Source: Seiridium cupressi
Taxonomy: Eukaryota > Ascomycota > Sordariomycetes > Amphisphaeriales > Sporocadaceae
DNA: 64,000 nucleotides
Direction of reading: 5' to 3'
NCBI GenBank assembly: GCA_036674765.1
Contig: JARVKI010000004.1
Location: forward strand, 62,001-126,000
Shown: piece by piece, positions 35,501-45,769 of the stretch
Layout of the letters: each line of letters starts with the position of its first letter
How positions within the stretch are numbered: position 1 is the first letter of the stretch
The notes under the pieces: model-generated
Database searches by the model: none
The model's input: only the letters and a program-made list of their open reading frames with translations
Told to the model about the DNA's origin: nothing
Position numbers and translations under genes: made by a program

Positions 35501-35760
35501 TTGCTGCAGCCTTCGCAATTGCCTACCTGGCTTCCGGTTGGTTACAGCTTCTCCTCCATGCATGCTCGACTATCCTCTGCATTGTGGACATGCTCTTCAC
35601 TCTACAAGACCCCTTCTCTTTCGTCAATTCAAATACCTGCAGCCTACTGCAGCATACCATGGGGAGGGGTCGTGCGACACAACCATAAACAAGGTATCGC
35701 GGTACGTACAACCGGCTCTTAGTAACCATTTTTACCTGAATCCTTTCTCCAAAAATAACC

Positions 35761-35791
35761 GAAAAGAAAAGAAAGAAAGAAAAAAAAAAAG
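35761..35791 (+). repeat. 31-nt purine tract (GAAA repeats and poly-A)
   Basis: An uninterrupted A/G stretch of GAAAA and GAAA units ending in an 11-nt A run and a G. It is a low-complexity sequence in a gene-free interval; no function is assigned. Confidence 0.8.
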
Positions 35792-38115
35792 TCCCGGTAG
35801 CTCGGCACGAGTTCGTGGTAGCACTAACTATACTGCCGTGTCCCGCTACTGTGCATTCTCGAATATATCGAGTCTGGCTCAAGGACCACCAGTCCACTGG
35901 CCGTTCCCAGCGGAGCCGGGTACCAAAACACTTCCTGGCAGGCACATGGCAGCCTCACTCCCGCGGGAGCCATAGTTCAGCCCGGGGGAGTGCAAGCCAC
36001 TCCATCCTGGAAGGAGGTGAGTGACCTCTATTGGGTTGTGCATGACGATATTAGTATTCCTTGAAGATACCCCAAAGATTAGGATCGTGGTCAGAGTCCT
36101 ATCCGTTTCATGCTAGGGTCCGACAAGGGCTTTGCCATGTTGCGGATGGTAAGAAAAGAGATGACTGGCTAGCGAGCCTGACGTCACAGTTCACCCAAGA
36201 TCCAGAGAAACATCTTGGGACCCTTGCAGTCGTTGTTCTAAACATGTCTGCAACAAGATCTGTCCTGAATTGCGCGATAATCGACAGGGCAATTGTCGCC
36301 AATGAGCTGACCCGTGTTCATGATCTTCGAAACTAATGGCCATGCTTCTGACGGAGCGTTATCTTTGACCGTCCCTGCAACCTATACCGCTGCGCGTCAG
36401 TGTGACATTGCTGTCAGCCGTATGCTTTAAATAAATGAAAGCATGTCTGCACCCTGTCATCGGCCGTACAGCACCATGAACAGTACTGACACAATGACAT
36501 ATCAGATTTCATGCCAAGCCTCAACGGCACATGAACTAGGTAGATATCACTTGAATCCAAGACATCCCGACTGAACCATACGTGTCCACCTCCATAGTGA
36601 CGATCATGCTTACAATGAGCTGGACACATCCCGGGCATTTCCGATCAAGGCGGCACGCACGGTAATTCGTATGTGGTGCTCCTTGGAACAACACCGCATT
36701 CGAACCAGTCTTTCATCATTTGCAACCAACGAACTCGTAGAAACGAGCTGACTGAGACACAAAAAGCAACGCATGGCGGAATCTTGGTGTCACTGATAAG
36801 CAGGAACGGCGAAGTACAGGCAGCTGGTCACATATGCATGTGTGTCAATAGTTCAGTCGGCAGGAGAATTTACTCCCTCATTCCAGCAAGCTCCACGATT
36901 ATACTACCTTATTACCCTTGCCAGTAAATCAAAACCTAGCAACATAACTGGCTCGGGATTGCGAAGCCATCACTAATCTGTCCTTTGGTCGGGGCGGTGA
37001 TGAAATTGGCCTTCTCGGAATGAGTTTGATTAGCTTGAATGTCCCGCGTTGTTGTGCTAACTGTCACTGCGGAGGCTGCAGTAGGCTGCCCAGGAACATC
37101 TAACCTACCAGCTCTAGAGGAAACTTAAAAAGATTGGTCTTGTACCGAATAGCCCGTTTCTCTGTAGAGGCCATCAAAGCCGGGATGGGAAAGTGGGAAG
37201 TCCTCGTTTTCCTGAGGCGGACGAGAGAGTCAGATCATTGTAGATATATTATATCTCCATGGCAGAACTACCGCGCACATGAGCTAAGAACACAAATTAT
37301 GCTATTGTGTTATGAGTGCCTATAAATACAAGAACTCCATTGTTTCCTGTTTATTTCGGCAATCATTTTATTCCCTTTGTAAACTATGGCCGATTGCTGG
37401 ACTGTAACTGTCGCACTCGAGAGGACGGGTCAGATGCATTTACCTTCGAGTAATAGTGAAAAAGGAATTTATGCAGTACACTATGCGGCCACTCGCAATA
37501 TTAATGAATGTATTTCATTCAAGTCAATCACGACCCGCAAAGTTTCAAGTACTACCATCTTTCATAATTGTCTGGTCATCCCCTCCAATCAACCTACTAT
37601 ATCGGCCCACGACTTCTCATATATAAGCTTGCCTGCCCCCGTTGTTTACAAAGTTACTCACCGCTTTTCCCCAATGCCAGCCATCTGTGATTTTCCAGCA
37701 GGGAATGTGGCCCTGGTCACGTCGGATTGATTCTTGCCCCTCCAAGTTGTGGAAAGGATCACCCATTGTCAGTGATGATGGTCTTCGATCACATACCAAT
37801 CGTTCCCATACCCGCTGTGAATTTTCTCTCACGTATAGTGGGACAGTTATCCGATTTGAGGCACATGTTTACATGAAGATTGGTAGACTGACCCCAAGCT
37901 TTCCTTTCGCGTCGAGATCATCGGCCAGTACGTGTATCAGTAGTCTAGAATATGACCCAAAACGCCCGTAACCCTGTCGATATGGTATCTCGCTCATGTC
38001 GTATACAGCCCATTAATTATTTGCTTCCAGAGTTTGCGCTCCAGCCTACTTTTCATATTCGTGTAGGTTCTCCCACCTCGAGTGTCCTACTAATTGATAG
38101 ACTGGACTGTCCCTA

Positions 38116-40598
38116 CTACTCCTTCGAGTCGTTTGACTCTCCAGCGGCTTTCACGTTGGCTCCTGACATGGTGCCCATGACAAGTTCTGCGAACCTGTGG
38201 CCTTTCTCTTTAACGGTCTGGACCGAGTCATAACTTTCGTTCTTCTTCGTTTGAATGGTGTCCTTGAGGTGTTGTTTCTTGGACTCTTCCACATTTTTGT
38301 CTTTCTCCTCGGCGGCACTACCCTGTTGGCGATGCGCAAGATGCATGTGTTCTAGGGTCCTGGAGGCTGCCGAGCTGGCCTTATTTACCCCCGACGATGC
38401 GATGTTAGGGAGGCTGCGGCCCGCCTCCGTGATCATGCAGTCATCACCAAAATACTTCTCCTTCTCACTCACGAACCTAGTAAGGTATGTCGTGCGGCGG
38501 TTGCCACGCTTCTCGGAGCGGATTCTTCCCACCTCTGCCTCAAAGGCGCGGTCGTATATGTCGTAGTCAATGCCCGTGGGTGAATCAGAGACAAAGTCTG
38601 CCGGACTCTCCGCTGTTGCAAACTCATCGCGACCGCCCATTCCAATGCCCAAGAAGTGTGCGTTCGTCTCCGTGGGATCCTGGGCATGGCCCTTCTCGCC
38701 AGATGAACCCTGCCTCGAAGGATGGTCCGTGGAGGCGAGGTAGGCTTTCCTTGCTTCCACAAGCTCAGCTGCTTCGTCAGCAATGGACTTGTGTCTTGGC
38801 CGATTCCCAGGTTGCGATTCCTCGGCAGTGGGTGTAGTTTCTTGAGACGTCTCGGGGACGTGGTCCGGTATTTCTAAAATTTTGGGCGTCCGCGGCGACT
38901 TCAAGTCAGGTGTTCCGACTCTACTCTTGTATATAAGTCCCTTGAATTTGTGGATCGCAATCATCTGTACGAACATTAATTATGGCATTGATGGGTGTAT
39001 CTTGGAGGTGTACTTACCACTGTCAACATGTGGCTCATCTTACGAGTCAAAGCATGATTGACTTCGAGTTCGTTGGGCGGCTCTACAAGTTCTGAGATGT
39101 TTTCTTCTTCGGACAGAAGAGGATCATCCCCCGCCTTGGTAACCCATGGATGATTCTGACGTCGTTAGTTTCATTTCCATGGCCAGTAATACGGGAAATC
39201 TTACTCTGACCTCTCTCATACTTATCCTTTGGTCCGGATCTTTCTGCAAGAGGCGTCTCAACAGGTCAGTTAGCTCCGGATCCTCGTCGGTCGGAATCGG
39301 GATGTCCTCCGTCCGAATAGACTCGTACATTTCCAGGACATTGTAGCGATGGAAAGGAAGTCTACCGTATTTCAGACAGTAGAGAGATATTCCCATCGAC
39401 CACAGGTCGGCGGCTTTGCCAGATATATCACCATGCTTGGCGACACACAACTCAGGAGGGAGAAATGCCGGTGAACCCGCAGATTTGGCCGTTCTCATGT
39501 CCTCTGGCTTCTCGAACATCTCGGATACCCCAAAATCCACTATTTTGAGGCAGTCCTCGTCGGTGAGCAGAAGGTTGTCTGGCTTGATATCACGGTGTAT
39601 AATTCCTTGTGCGTGCACTGCCGTGAATGATAAGTTTCAATGTCACCGAGGGTTCACGAAATACAGACTTACGATACTCGATGCCGAGAACCATATCGCG
39701 AAACCAATACCGACACTGCTCCGCAGGATATGGATCGGCATCCTCCTCTAATCCGACTTTCATGATCACCCCCTTTTTGCACATCTCCAATACCATCCAT
39801 AATGAATCTTCTTCCGGGTCGTCCAGGACCTCGATCAACGACACTAGGTTTGGGTGATCCAGTTTTTTCATAATGGCGATCTCTTCGCGGATGAGAAATA
39901 GAGAGTCTTTGGCTTCGGCCGCTTCATGGCTGCTGATCTCCTTCCTATGCGCGGACCATGGCGGCCGCATGCCGCGGCCCGGTTTCATGCCGCCGGGCCG
40001 CTTGAGGATGTTCGACTGAGCTCGTTTCCGCAACCGACTCTTGGAGAATTCCTTCATGGCCTGGCGATTCCCATGTCAGCTTATCCCTACATGCCACTGC
40101 TGTACGGTTTGGTTCCTCACATATTCGTTACCAAACTGGTCGGTCGCCAGATGCACGGCACCATATGACCCTCTGCCAATCTCCTCCTTGATGACATATT
40201 GGTTTATCCTGAGTTTGGTGCCTTCCGTATCATCGCTGGTATATTCGGATCTGGCATTGAGTGTTTCCTGTTGCGAATCTTAGCCGTGGCTTCTTAGCGA
40301 CCGCCCCCGCGACCGCCCCGCGACAGGTCGGCCAGTTACCCACCTTCACCTCACGATGGTGACTCGGCGTCCTTTTGTGCTGTCTCATGGGACTGTGGTA
40401 CTGCGGGACAGCAGGTGCTGATCTGGCATCGTTAGCAAAGGACTTGCCAACACTGGGGGCCTTGTGCGCAGCCTCCATCTCTGCCTCTTGGTGCTTCAAT
40501 GCTCCATAGGCTTCACGTGGCGGGGTTGCAAGATGACGCTTTTTCTTACATGTGAGACGCGATGGAGGGGCGGCGCTCTTCCGCCGCGACGTCCCCAT
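38116..40598 (-). CDS. CaMKK-type protein kinase (Ssp1/CMKK-like, upstream kinase of AMPK/CaMK)
   Basis: Exons 40598-40344, 40267-40121, 40060-39673, 39617-39205, 39155-39018 and 38964-38116 give 729 aa. The kinase begins INQYVIKEEIGRGSYGAV; the ATP lysine lies in EYAMKEF, split over a splice. An Arg/Pro-rich insert (RPGGMKPGRGMRPPW) follows strand 3, the RP insert that marks CaM-kinase kinases. The catalytic loop is HRDIKPDN, then VDFGVSE and SPAFLPPEL in the activation loop. After the domain come NHPWVTKAGDDPLL and a long charged, disordered tail. Relatives (fission yeast Ssp1, Aspergillus CmkC) activate AMPK and CaM kinases under glucose or stress signals. The N-terminus is unsure: an ATG at 40716 opens a different frame that overlaps this start. 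Five splice joins were checked for frame. Confidence 0.88.
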
Positions 40599-40716
40599 TT
40601 ATCGCTATGCGCGGCGAGGGCATGCTGTTCGTACTAGTGATATGCCCTCTAGCCGGCGCGAGTCCGTCTGCTACGGGCGCCGCTGAGGGCTCGGTTGCGG
40701 TCGCGGGTTCCGTCAT
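40546..40716 (-). other. Overlapping upstream open frame at the 5' end of the CaMKK-type gene
   Basis: An ATG at 40716 in good context (CAACCATGA) opens 56 codons, rich in Ala, Pro, Ser and Glu and looking like a normal disordered kinase N-terminus (it includes SMPSPRIAINGD). It ends at a TAA at 40548-40546, overlapping the start at 40598 in another frame. It could be the true N-terminus, joined by a 97-nt intron (40549-40453) or interrupted by a sequencing frameshift. Otherwise it is a regulatory upstream open frame. Confidence 0.4.
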
Positions 40717-41565
40717 GGTTGCGTATAGTGCATGTATTCGCAGCTAAGACTTGGGCAGGCAGAATACGCCGCGCCGACGGGGGGTGGTTGATTTCCAACT
40801 GGATCGAACAAGACAGGGACGGGAAGTTAATGGCGTCTGCTACTCTCACGGGGTTTTACACTCTTGCCAGGCTCGAGCAACATGTAAGCACTTCCAGCAC
40901 GTCGTGGTCTAGAAGGAAAAGTCCCAGCAGATCGACAGCTTCAGATTTTGGGAAAAGGTGAATCCACATGAGCTCTCCAGCAAATGGCCCCTCAATCACT
41001 CGCTCACTCATGCCGGCCAGCCGTCCAAAGCTGTACTTACACAGCATCTTCCTCAGCCCAACGAGATAGCCAATTCCGTGATTCAGCGAATGACAGCGTA
41101 GGGCTTACATAGTACACCTACTATCCTTGCTGCAGCCCATCGACCCTGGTCTTGTTCCAGTTACGAAACAGGCGGCGAGTGGACAGGTGAACGACTGACG
41201 AACTGAAGCTTTCTCAATTTACTGGGGACCTGCCCGCTTTGCACCCCGCCGTCCCACCGTGTGCATGTGGGCGGCACTCAGGTCCCTTGTCTTGGGCCCC
41301 TATTAGCGGCAAAGCGGCTTACGAGAAGGTGTCTTGGATCGTCAGCCTTTGGGGTAGCACAGCGCCGCAACGTATCGCGATATCGACCTAATCCAAACGT
41401 GCCGAACTCGGGCCGCATACGCAACTTTGCATTGTGACTGGCGGAACTACCATCTCTCGACCCTCTGCACCATAATCGTTGCTTCTTGGACAAGGGCAGA
41501 GAAGCGAACACACGCGGGAAACGGTGTGGGCATGTGAATGCCAGCACCATCACTCAACCTGAACC
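40717..41565. promoter_or_regulatory. Divergent promoter region, CaMKK-type kinase / BET5
   Basis: About 850 bp between divergent starts. GC-rich near the kinase and balanced near BET5. No gene is supported; short frames on both strands have no recognisable content. Confidence 0.45.
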
Positions 41566-42294
41566 ATGCCGGTCCAGGTGTATTCATTTTACATCTTTGA
41601 CAGACACAGTACGTTCTCTCCCTCCCTCTTCCCCTGCAGCATTGCTCAAGCTCGACGACTAACTCGGGAACCACTCATCAGCCGAGTGTATATACACAAA
41701 ACTTTGGCTCTCGGCAGCACCGCCGGCCATCTCCAGCTCGGATCATGCACCTCCCTCTGCAACGACGGCGGCCCAACAAAAGGCAACTGCCAACAACCTC
41801 CTGAGGAAGGCCAACGATGACGCCAAGCTGATCTTTGGCACCATATTCTCACTGCGCAACATGGCGCGCAAGCTAGGAGGCGACGACGACGCCTTCATCA
41901 GCTACCGGACGGGCCAGTACAAGCTGCACTACTACGAGACGCCGAGCAACCTGAGATTTGCCCTCTTGACGGAGCCGGGCGCGCCTGGGATGCGGAATGT
42001 CTTACATCAGATATATATCAATCTTTGGGTCGAATATGGTAAGTCTGGCCGTCATTGTTTTTACCAATCAAGAGGGAATTGGCAAAAGTGAACGAGAGAA
42101 ACAAACGGGAAAGGGACAAAAGAATGGGCTATTGCGCCAGGAGGATATTTCAGGCACAGAACGATAATGACTGACGTAATTTCTGAATAGTGGTCAAGAA
42201 CCCTCTTTCGCCCGTCGAGCACAAGGGCGGCGAGGGAGTCAGGAACGAAATGTTCGAGATGGGACTCGATAAGTTTGTCAGGGGCTTGATGTGA
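41566..42294 (+). CDS. BET5: TRAPP complex subunit BET5 (TRAPPC1)
   Basis: Three exons, 41566-41608, 41682-42038 and 42191-42294, give 167 aa. BET5 is a small longin-fold core subunit of the TRAPP complexes, the exchange factor for the Ypt1/Rab1 GTPase in ER-Golgi and Golgi transport and in autophagy. Visible markers are the N-terminal strand VQVYSFYIFDRH, TECIYTKLW after the first splice, AKLIFGTIFSLRNMARKLGG, then SYRTGQYKLHYYETPSNLRF, VLHQIYINLWVEY and, in exon 3, VVKNPLSPVEH. An Ala/Ser/Pro-rich insert of about 35 residues after TKLW is typical of filamentous fungi and absent from the human protein. The start MPVQVYSFYIF agrees with family members. It is divergent from the CaMKK-type kinase gene. 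Confidence 0.95.
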
Positions 42295-42724
42295 ACAATC
42301 CTCGGCCGATGATACCAAACCATACGAAGGTGGCGGGAGTGAGGCGTAAGAAGACGCCATGGTTCTCGAGCAGCACTCCCCAGCCAGGTGTAGCATATGC
42401 TGCTACACACAGGCCAATAGGGGCTTATCAGACATGCATATGAAGCTGCGTCTGTTCAAGCATTACAAACGAAGATGAAGCGTCCACGAATGAATATCTT
42501 GATGCCGAGCTATGTCTCCATATTTATTTATACACGCTGTTCTTTTATGCTAGTAGCATATTGATCTCATAATACAGGTACCCAAACCTAGATCACAATA
42601 CGCCTGTCCTATGATGAAGCCCGCCTTGCCATGTAATCGTGACCATTTCATGAATAGTATTCCCGTACCCCTTGCCGTTGAAACCGCGTCCGCGACTACG
42701 TGCACAACATCAGACGATGCTGAA
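42295..42724. other. Convergent intergenic region (BET5 / PEX3)
   Basis: 430 bp holding the 3' ends of both genes. TATTTATTTATA-like AT-rich sequence near 42520 could serve in polyadenylation. No gene is supported. Confidence 0.45.
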
Positions 42725-44417
42725 CTATAATTGCTCTGTCGCCTTTTCCCACGCACTTTCGAAAGAGGTTTGCGTCGGCTGGTCCCGGTCAACAATAACC
42801 ACACTCTCGGAGACCTGACTTGGTTTTACGCCTTGCGACTGAGAAGTAGGTTCCGGCTTGGCAACATTTATGAAGCCGTCGTCAGGTTGAATTTCGTTTT
42901 CCCAATTACTCGAGTAGACCACTGCAGCAAACGCCTCCAGGTCTTTCACACCTTCCATTTCCTGCAGATATTCATTCGGCATTCCGTTGCCAATCACATG
43001 TGCCTGGCGTGTCAGCACTGAGAGGATTTTTGGCAGCAAGACAACCTTGGATATCTGCTCTTCCTCCAACTCGGGGATGCTGCCGCTCGTTGGCTGCGTC
43101 TCGAAGGTCCCCTGGAGAAGCTTTCCATTCAACAGAAGCGAGAAGCCGGAGTCCAGGAGCAGTGTCAGCACATGGCTGAAGGCGGGTGACTCGACCAAAT
43201 CAGATGTTTCGTCTAGCATGCGGCGGAGGGAACTCGATATTGGTGAGGGAGACGTCGAGGTATCTATTCCAGTCTCTGCAGTCGCACTGTCGCCTAAGAC
43301 ACCCGACTCCTTTAATACAAAGGCCTCTTGATCTTGCGGTGGAAGAAGCAAGGAAAGCCACTTCGGGCCCTCAGCTGGGCCCTCGATCTTTTTCCGTACC
43401 TCGAGGGCAAGTTGGGAGAAAGTATCGAAGCTGAGAAGATCGCGGGGGCTGAGGTGTCCAAAAACGTCCCGGACAGCCTCTTCCACTCGCTTCATGAGGT
43501 CGTCCCATCCCCTGTTCAATAGCCACCAACTAAAGGTCAAGTACTTTCTGTTCGTGTCGAAGTCATTTCCGTACGATTGTTCGGAATTGTCATCGTCGTT
43601 GTTTTCCAAGCTTATTGTCGATTGTCCTGTCCCTGTCGCAAGTGAAATGACACTGGAGAGGTAGCTGCGGCGGCCGAGAAGGTTGAGTTGCACCCTCGTG
43701 AGCATCGTCAACAGCGCAAGAGTGTAGATTAGCGTGAAGGCTCGTGTAATAGCTGAAACTGTCAGTACAATGTCCGTGTAAATGGTAGTGACGTCTGCCC
43801 CAGCTCCGACTCACAGCTTATAGTCAGGTCGTCCCATAATTGCCTCTTCGTTCTCTTCGGTTTCTGCGCACTTGCTGTCGCTTGTCCACCGTCTTGGGCA
43901 CCATCACCAACTGCTGACGGAGACGGCAACGCTATTTGGCTGGCATGTACGCCGCTGTCGCTCTGCAGGCTGGCGGTGCTTTTGCCCTCCTCTTCCGTCA
44001 AAGTTGTGTCTGCAATACTCGGTGGTGTCGCAGAAGAGTCCACACTCCTTGCGCTCTTGACGCCCTTCATCTGCTGTATCTCCAAAGTGATCTTCTCCGT
44101 GTTCATGGCCTCGATTATGCTGGCGGTGGCTGTCGGCAGCAAGGCTAAGACGGTGAATGTGCAGTCCTCCTGGTTCTGCTCGAAGCGCCGCCGAAGACTG
44201 TGACAGGTGGTATAAGCTAAATATTCGAAACGTGCCACATGGGCAATGTAAAGACGTACTTCTCCTTGGCAATGCGATCGCTACTCATGCGCTCGCGCGC
44301 GTCGTTGATCTTGGCCAGCACATACTGCGTGGCTAGATAGCCGGCACCTATGACGCCAGCTCCCACGGCGATGGGCGTCCGATTGCGCTGGAACCATCTT
44401 CGGGTCGCTGAGAACAT
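42725..44417 (-). CDS. PEX3: Peroxin PEX3, peroxisomal membrane biogenesis factor
   Basis: Three exons (44417-44260, 44197-43815, 43752-42725) give 522 aa, usual for fungal PEX3. PEX3 anchors the import receptor PEX19 at the peroxisome membrane. It is needed to insert membrane proteins, and also serves as a pexophagy receptor anchor. The N-terminus MFSATRRWFQRNRTP is a basic targeting segment, followed by the transmembrane helix IAVGAGVIGAGYLATQYV (16-33). Next come the conserved ARERMSSDRIAKENLRRRFEQNQEDC (read across a splice), LPTATASIIEAMNTE, and LWDDLTISSITRAFTLIY across the second splice. The C-terminal half contains WWLLNRGW and VFGHLSPRDLLSFDTF. All three joins are in frame with good sites. 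It is divergent from ATG101. Confidence 0.95.
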
Positions 44418-44928
44418 GTTGGCGGGCTGGGGACGCTGGTGTCGACCCGAAACGACTGCGATGAGGGTTTGTGGTATGTTCTGCGGTTGGGAAGAAAATC
44501 GTGGACTCCCAGCTGTCGGAGCTCCCTGACCCTTTTCAGAGCTGTTCGCAACGGTCCATTGATGGATAGTCGACCCCCGGCATCTCAGGGTGCCTCGGTA
44601 CCTTCTGATTCGCGGCACGCGGCCAGGCGTGGATTGAACCTGGGGGGCCGGTGGCTGGTGGCAGTTGGAGCGACCAGCTTCCACATGCCGGGCTTTCCAG
44701 CGCCACAAGACGGTCCCCACCACCCGGCAGAGCTTGGCCGGGCTGGGCTAGCGCGCTGGGACTCAGGAGGACCCGCCTTGACGCAACGCCAATCTTGCTT
44801 CTGGCTTCTTTGATGACTGCCCCTCCAAAACTGCTCAGGTGGACGGAACGACCACCGGACCACTCTTGCACACGAAGAAGCAGACAGCTCCGGCATCACA
44901 AATGGTTTCACAACACAGTCTCGGCATC
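44418..44928. promoter_or_regulatory. Bidirectional promoter region, PEX3 / ATG101
   Basis: 511 bp between divergent starts of PEX3 and ATG101. GC-rich. If ATG101 started at an upstream in-frame ATG (44902 or 44839), the region would be slightly shorter. No factor site was assigned. Confidence 0.5.
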
Positions 44929-45769
44929 ATGGAGCAGCAGAACCCCCAGGAGTTTATTCTGGACGTATTCGCGGACCCGGCCTCCGTCCGCGATGTTGTT
45001 AGAGGTGCGTCTGGTCTATTTACCGCAGCGAGAGAGAGCGAGCTCTTCTTCACTGCAATGCCCCGCATCCATCCCTCCGTGCGTGCGAGCAGAGATGCGC
45101 AGCCGCAACAACGCCGACCTCGACCGCCTCCCAAAAGATGCGCATTTGTATTGACATGTCCTCGCAGCCATCCTACACACCATATTCTTTCATCGCTTCT
45201 TCCCCTCCATTACCCCGCACTCGCGCGAGGTTCTCGACATCACCCTCCCCTTCGTCGATGACCAGGAACTTGACACCATGATTGAGAAGAGGACCGCTGA
45301 GTTGGATCGCGAGTTGAGTGCCGAGCGGACACATGCGCCACACTCCGCGGGCGGAGGTGGTGCTGGAGGAGGCGGCAGAGGCAATATATCCGTGCAGTTC
45401 TTCGAGAAGAAGCGGAGGAAGACGTGGTATATGCGCGCTGCTTACGGAGGCGGGGACGAGGAGATATGCTGGGAGTGCTGGACGGTCAAGGTCACAGTTG
45501 CAGAACCGAGGACAGAGAGTGGTAAGTCCTTGATCTGATGTGCCCTCGCGTTCCGGCGCAACGCTAACGGCATGAAATCAGAAAGAGCAAAGGTGCGGAA
45601 GGCCATGGAACAGACGCTGCTGACGACCGTCATGAAAATCATCACTTGCGTCAACCAGAACAAGGACCACATCCCTCCCATTACTACGAGCGAGTCAAAC
45701 CCGTTTCCATACCAGATCAGCGTCAATCAGAAGGACGCTGGCTGGGCCAAGCGGATAGGCATTTACTAA
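44929..45769 (+). CDS. ATG101: Autophagy-related protein ATG101 (HORMA-domain Atg1-complex subunit)
   Basis: Three exons, 44929-45004, 45168-45521 and 45582-45769, give 205 aa. ATG101 stabilises ATG13 in the Atg1/ULK autophagy-initiating complex of filamentous fungi, fission yeast and animals; budding yeast lacks it. Visible family features are FILDVFADPASVRDVVR joined by the splice to AILHTIFFHRFFPS, ISVQFFEKKRRKTW, CWECWTVKV and the C-terminal VMKIITCVNQNKDHIPPI with FPYQIS. A Gly-rich loop (87-98, GGGGAGGGGRG) interrupts the middle. In the exposed WF-finger region the sequence is KTWYMRAAY, with Trp112 kept and Tyr, not Phe, beside it. The start MEQQNPQEF was chosen as closest to family length; in-frame ATGs at 44902 and 44839 would add 9 or 30 residues. 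The 163-nt first intron is GC-rich. Confidence 0.93.

Larger units (their letters stand above)
32430..38115. other. 5.7-kb gene-free interval between two kinase genes
   Basis: No gene is supported on either strand. The first part (32430-33600) should be the promoter and leader of the HAL-type kinase. The end (before 38116) is the 3' side of the CaMKK-type gene. Between them frames are at most about 145 codons, overlap on both strands and have no domain. Simple repeats occur: (GCGATTC)2 at 33512-33525 extended by GCGAT, and CGCAT repeats near 35049-35065. It could hold noncoding transcripts, which sequence alone cannot show. Confidence 0.45.

Noticed and set aside
40230..40343. Open frame continuing past the CaMKK exon end (GNWPTCRGAVAGAVAKK...)
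   Set aside because: This is intron read-through: removing 40343-40268 restores the family sequence REVK-ETLNARSEY. The intron contains a GCGACCGCCCC tandem repeat.
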